Program-made: the position numbers and the translations under genes | Assembly (NCBI GenBank): GCA_964593155.1 | Contig: CAZQHE010000050.1 | Location: 1-27,546, forward strand | Direction of reading: 5' to 3' | DNA length: 27,546 nucleotides | From: JAJRXK01 sp964593155 | Lineage (GTDB): Bacteria > Krumholzibacteriota > Krumholzibacteriia > JAJRXK01 | Part shown: positions 23,871 through 27,546 of the stretch, in pieces | Layout: the number at the start of each line of letters is the position of its first letter | Position numbering within the stretch: position 1 is the first letter of the stretch | The notes under the pieces: model-generated | Seen by the model: only the letters and a program-made list of their open reading frames with translations | Told to the model about the DNA's origin: nothing | The model's database searches: none

Positions 23871-24899
23871 CTACCGCTGCCGGACGAAGGTTCCCTCGCG
23901 CAGTTCCCGCCAGGCCTGGTCGAGCTCCTCGCGGGTGTTCATGACGATGGGACCGCGCCAGGCCACGGGCTCGCGCAACGGCTCGCCCGACACCAACAGG
24001 AAGCGGGCTCCCTCCTCGCCCGACTCGACGACGATCTCGTCGCCGCGGTCGAAGAGTACGAGCGAACGGTTGCCCGCGTACTCGGTGAGCGGACGACCGT
24101 GGTCGTTCGGATCCTCCACGCGCACGTCGCGCGGATCGCTGGCATCGCGGAAGCGCGCGGCGCCCTCGAAGACGTAGGCGAAGGCGTGCTGCGTGGTCTC
24201 GACCGGCAACGACCGACGGGTGTTCGGCGGCAGGCTCACGTCGAGGTAGCGCGGGTTCGCCGCGATGCCTTCCACCGGACCCTGCTTCCCCCAGAAGTCG
24301 CCGCAGACCACGCGCACCGCGGTGCCGTCGTCGTCGGTGACGGTCGGGATGTGCTTCGATTCGACGTCCTGGTAGCGCGGAGCGGTCATCTTCTGCGACG
24401 ACGGCAGGTTCGCCCACAGCTGGAAGCCGTGCATGCGACCCCTGGGATCGCCGTGCGGCATCTCCTGGTGCAGGATCCCGCTGCCCGCGGTCATCCACTG
24501 CACGTCGCCGGCGCCGAGCGAGCCACTGTTGCCCAGGCTGTCGGCATGGTCGACGGTGCCGGCCAGCACGTAGGTGATGGTCTCGATCCCGCGGTGCGGG
24601 TGCCACGGAAAGCCCTTCTGGAACTTCCACGGTTCGTCGTTGCGGAAGTCGTCGAACAGAAGGAAGGGATCGGTGCGGTCGGTGTCGCCGAAGCCGAAGG
24701 CACGGTGCAGGTGCACCCCGGCACCCTCGAGGGTGGGCTTCGCCTGTTCGATCGAGTGGACGGTACGCACGGTGGGCTCCTTCGCGTTCGCGGCGGGGGC
24801 ACTCGGGATCCGGGGCCAGGCGCTTGCGACCGCCCATCCGGCGGCCGCGGCGGCCGATCTGGCCAGGAAGCGGCGGCGATCGGGATCGAATGGAGGCAT
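23871..24899 (-). CDS. Exported pirin-family protein
   Basis: A 342-residue bicupin of the pirin family. The metal site is intact in the N-terminal cupin: HPHRGIETITYVL supplies His100 and His102, and GSGILHQEM supplies His144 and Glu146. Some bacterial pirins oxidise quercetin and others bind regulators; the activity here is unknown. The N-terminus MPPFDPDRRRFLARSAAAAA (residues 1-20) is a twin-arginine (Tat)-like signal, so the folded, metal-loaded protein would be exported, unusual for a family generally found in the cytoplasm. The ATG at 24899 has no clear Shine-Dalgarno sequence; an alternative start was not found. The gene is divergent from the M20 peptidase gene, with an AT-rich palindrome at its predicted promoter. 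Confidence 0.9.
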   Translation of the reverse strand: MPPFDPDRRRFLARSAAAAAGWAVASAWPRIPSAPAANAKEPTVRTVHSIEQAKPTLEGAGVHLHRAFGFGDTDRTDPFLLFDDFRNDEPWKFQKGFPWHPHRGIETITYVLAGTVDHADSLGNSGSLGAGDVQWMTAGSGILHQEMPHGDPRGRMHGFQLWANLPSSQKMTAPRYQDVESKHIPTVTDDDGTAVRVVCGDFWGKQGPVEGIAANPRYLDVSLPPNTRRSLPVETTQHAFAYVFEGAARFRDASDPRDVRVEDPNDHGRPLTEYAGNRSLVLFDRGDEIVVESGEEGARFLLVSGEPLREPVAWRGPIVMNTREELDQAWRELREGTFVRQR

Positions 24900-24924
24900 C
24901 GGGCCGACGGGGGAGGCGCTTTGG

Positions 24925-24943
24925 TTGTTTGAACAATTAATAC
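24925..24943 (-). promoter_or_regulatory. AT-rich palindrome and -10 element upstream of the pirin gene
   Basis: TTGTTTGAACAA (24925-24936) is an inverted repeat of TTGTT/AACAA with a TG centre. Immediately upstream, on the minus strand, TATTAAT (24943-24937) is a good -10. The palindrome thus sits about at the transcription start, where a repressor could block the pirin promoter. The -35 is weak. Regulator identity is unknown. Confidence 0.5.
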
Positions 24944-24998
24944 GGATGCCGGCGGCCCGCCACTCCGGGGGTGTTCCGTCGATCCCCCGCCGACGGCG

Positions 24999-25007
24999 TG
25001 CTAGGAT
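24999..25007 (+). promoter_or_regulatory. Extended -10 element for the M20 peptidase gene
   Basis: TGC followed by TAGGAT (25002-25007) lies about 45 bases before the ATG at 25053. It matches the TGC-TANNNT pattern of other starts in the window. No clear -35 is seen 17-18 bp upstream. Confidence 0.45.
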
Positions 25008-25052
25008 GCCCGTTCCGCCGTCGACGACCCCCATTTCCGGGAACCGAGTGCC

Positions 25053-26468
<1,416 letters not shown>

Positions 26469-26481
26469 CGGCGTTCCGTGG

Positions 26482-26510
26482 ACGGGCGGCCGGGATCACC
26501 AGCCGCCCGT
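26482..26510. terminator. Perfect hairpin after the M20 gene, overlapping the DUF427 stop
   Basis: ACGGGCGGC (26482-26490) pairs perfectly with GCCGCCCGT (26502-26510) across an 11-base loop, 14 bases after the M20 stop codon. It overlaps the last codons of the convergent DUF427 gene. The likely role is termination of the plus-strand transcript, although no T-run follows. Confidence 0.55.
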
Positions 26511-27053
26511 TCCCGGTTCTCCCTTCATCGGACCGACGATCTCGTCGGTGACCCACCCGCCGTAGAACCCGCCCGGCTGTGCGCGCACCCTCTCGCCGTC
26601 GACCGTGCAATGGAGCTGCGCGGGGTAGAAGGCGACATGATCGGCGACCGCCTCGAAGGGCGGGAAGGGATCGGGATACGACCACCCCACCCGTTCGAGC
26701 CGGTCGTCGCCGACGACCACCGTCCAGTACTGCGCTTCGCCCTTCCACTCGCAGCGCGATCGGCCGGTGGCGGGTTCCAGGTGCGTCGTGTCGACGTCCT
26801 TCATCGGTACGTAGAAGGTCGGTGGACTCGCGGTCTCCAGGATGCGGTGGGCTTCGTGCGTGTCGGCGATCGTCACGCCCTGGTATCGGACGACCACGCG
26901 GCGGTCGTCGCGAACGAGGACCGGCGGGCGCGGGTAGTCCCACACGGACTCCTGTCCCGGCTCCGGATCGATCGCGAAGGACGGCCGCGCGCCGCCGGTG
27001 TGCTTCCAGTGGCCGCGTCCGGCGCGGGCCCAATCGGGAATGCGGTCGGACAT
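26496..27053 (-). CDS. DUF427-domain protein
   Basis: A 185-residue protein of the DUF427 family, with no signal peptide. Diagnostic segments are PPTFYVPMKDVD (77-88), CEWKGEAQYW (100-109) and the C-terminal GGFYGGWVTDEIVGPMKGEP (161-180), which closely follows the family's conserved end. The N-terminal part (residues 20-75) appears to form a first, related beta unit with RRVVVRYQGVTIADTHEAHR. The family is widespread, small and of unknown function. The ATG at 27053 is preceded by GGGAG. Its 3' end is 27 bp from the M20 gene, with a hairpin between. No operon partner is seen in the window. Confidence 0.9.
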   Translation of the reverse strand: MSDRIPDWARAGRGHWKHTGGARPSFAIDPEPGQESVWDYPRPPVLVRDDRRVVVRYQGVTIADTHEAHRILETASPPTFYVPMKDVDTTHLEPATGRSRCEWKGEAQYWTVVVGDDRLERVGWSYPDPFPPFEAVADHVAFYPAQLHCTVDGERVRAQPGGFYGGWVTDEIVGPMKGEPGTGGW

Positions 27054-27546
27054 GGTGGGCTCCCGGGTCGGGGTTCGTGTGGCGTCGCGGAGGTGGCGCT
27101 GGAATCGGTGATCGTGGTCGCGACGGGGGCGCCGGTCGAGTTCGTGCCAGGAATTCGCGGGCCCGGTCGAGGGTGCAGTCCGATCGACCTGGTCGCAGTA
27201 GCGTATGGTTTCGCCAACTCGCTTTCGTCGGCGTGTCGTTGTCCGCTTCGCTGCCGACGTGGGCGCGTCACCACTTCCGCTGCGGAAATGGGTTCGCCGG
27301 CGAGTTGTTCGCGGATGCTGTTGGCGGAGGCACGGCCTCCCACCTCCGCGCGTGGGTTCTCGATCGGGTGGCTTCGACTGGCTCCTCGCGAACCGTCCCC
27401 AGGTTTGTTCTCGGGGGACTTGACAGGGTTTCGCGCGGGCCGATTTCGACGTCGCGTGGTCCGGAGTTGGATCGGGCTTCTGGGCGGCTCGGCTTCGTTC
27501 GTGTCGGCCGTTCCCGGCCGTCGGGACTTTCGCGTCTCTTCGGTCG
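27054..27546. other. Non-coding stretch at the right edge
   Basis: I find no gene in these 493 bases on either strand; short open frames lack ribosome sites and recognisable protein. The minus-strand frame of the DUF427 gene stays open to the window edge, but the extra sequence is low-complexity and unlike a protein. It contains a GTCCCC/GGGGAC hairpin (27395-27419) next to TTGACA (27420-27425). It is lower in GC than its neighbours by eye. Confidence 0.6.
27395..27419. repeat. GTCCCC/GGGGAC inverted repeat
   Basis: GTCCCC (27395-27400) and GGGGAC (27414-27419) form a 6-bp stem around a 13-base loop. GTCCCC/GGGGAC-type palindromes often flank IS200/REP-associated transposases, but no transposase is visible here, so this is only a suggestion. 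Confidence 0.4.

Noticed and set aside
23837..23880. Hairpin between the DUF3482 and pirin genes
   Set aside because: Only short, bulged pairing (GCAGC/GCTGC and GGT/ACC) is possible; not convincing as a terminator.
27054..27546. Extension of the DUF427 protein upstream through the right edge
   Set aside because: The frame is open but the sequence is arginine/threonine-rich without a fold, and the strong family match begins at the ATG with a GGGAG ribosome site.

Overview
The window is 27.5 kb of GC-rich DNA (about 70% by eye). It is densely coding and uses many GTG starts and Shine-Dalgarno sites. I see no phage, insertion sequence, CRISPR array, tRNA or rRNA. Lipoprotein signals, secreted M16 peptidases, a MacB/FtsX-type permease and a Tat-like pirin suggest a Gram-negative (diderm) bacterium. 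The mixture of families resembles uncultured high-GC lineages such as Gemmatimonadota, Eisenbacteria or Krumholzibacteriota. That placement is inference and the window has no marker gene to settle it.

Layout. 1-79: start of an SDR-type dehydrogenase (minus, cut by the edge). 226-591: small SpoIIAA/STAS-like protein. 604-1738 (minus): Nudix hydrolase plus a five-helix membrane protein. 1887-4037: secreted DUF3857/transglutaminase-like protein. 4047-5279 (minus): FtsX-type permease without an ATPase partner. 5411-9741: two overlapping lipoprotein genes, a beta-helix/Kelch fusion and a ZU5-like/propeller protein. 9846-11345: ArnT-like membrane glycosyltransferase. 11385-14457 (minus): operon of a catalytic and a non-catalytic M16 peptidase. 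14760-16409: secreted GH30 glycosidase. 16473-19024 (minus): secreted agmatine/peptidylarginine deiminase-like protein, then a second DUF3857/transglutaminase-like protein. 19289-20808: NAD-dependent epimerase overlapping an ATP10/redoxin-like lipoprotein. 20904-23836: DUF2868 membrane protein overlapping a DUF3482 GTPase. 23871-24899 (minus): exported pirin. 25053-26468: M20 peptidase. 26496-27053 (minus): DUF427 protein. 27054-27546: no gene seen.

The genes sit as single units or two-gene operons that alternate in strand, with six convergent junctions of 9-63 bp. Several junctions hold GC-rich hairpins. Divergent gaps hold promoters, many with a -10 of the form TANNNT, often preceded by TGC. 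There is no single pathway. The common theme is the cell envelope: at least ten products carry a signal peptide, lipobox or membrane segments.

The most interesting points are: (1) two separately encoded, exported transglutaminase-fold proteins that have both lost the Cys-His-Asp triad; (2) an M16 pair in which the zinc site and the R/Y pair are split between subunits; (3) a beta-helix/six-Kelch lipoprotein translationally coupled to a second propeller lipoprotein; (4) an AT-rich palindrome at the divergent pirin/M20 promoters. I did not find convincing evidence of a wholly new defence or mobile system.
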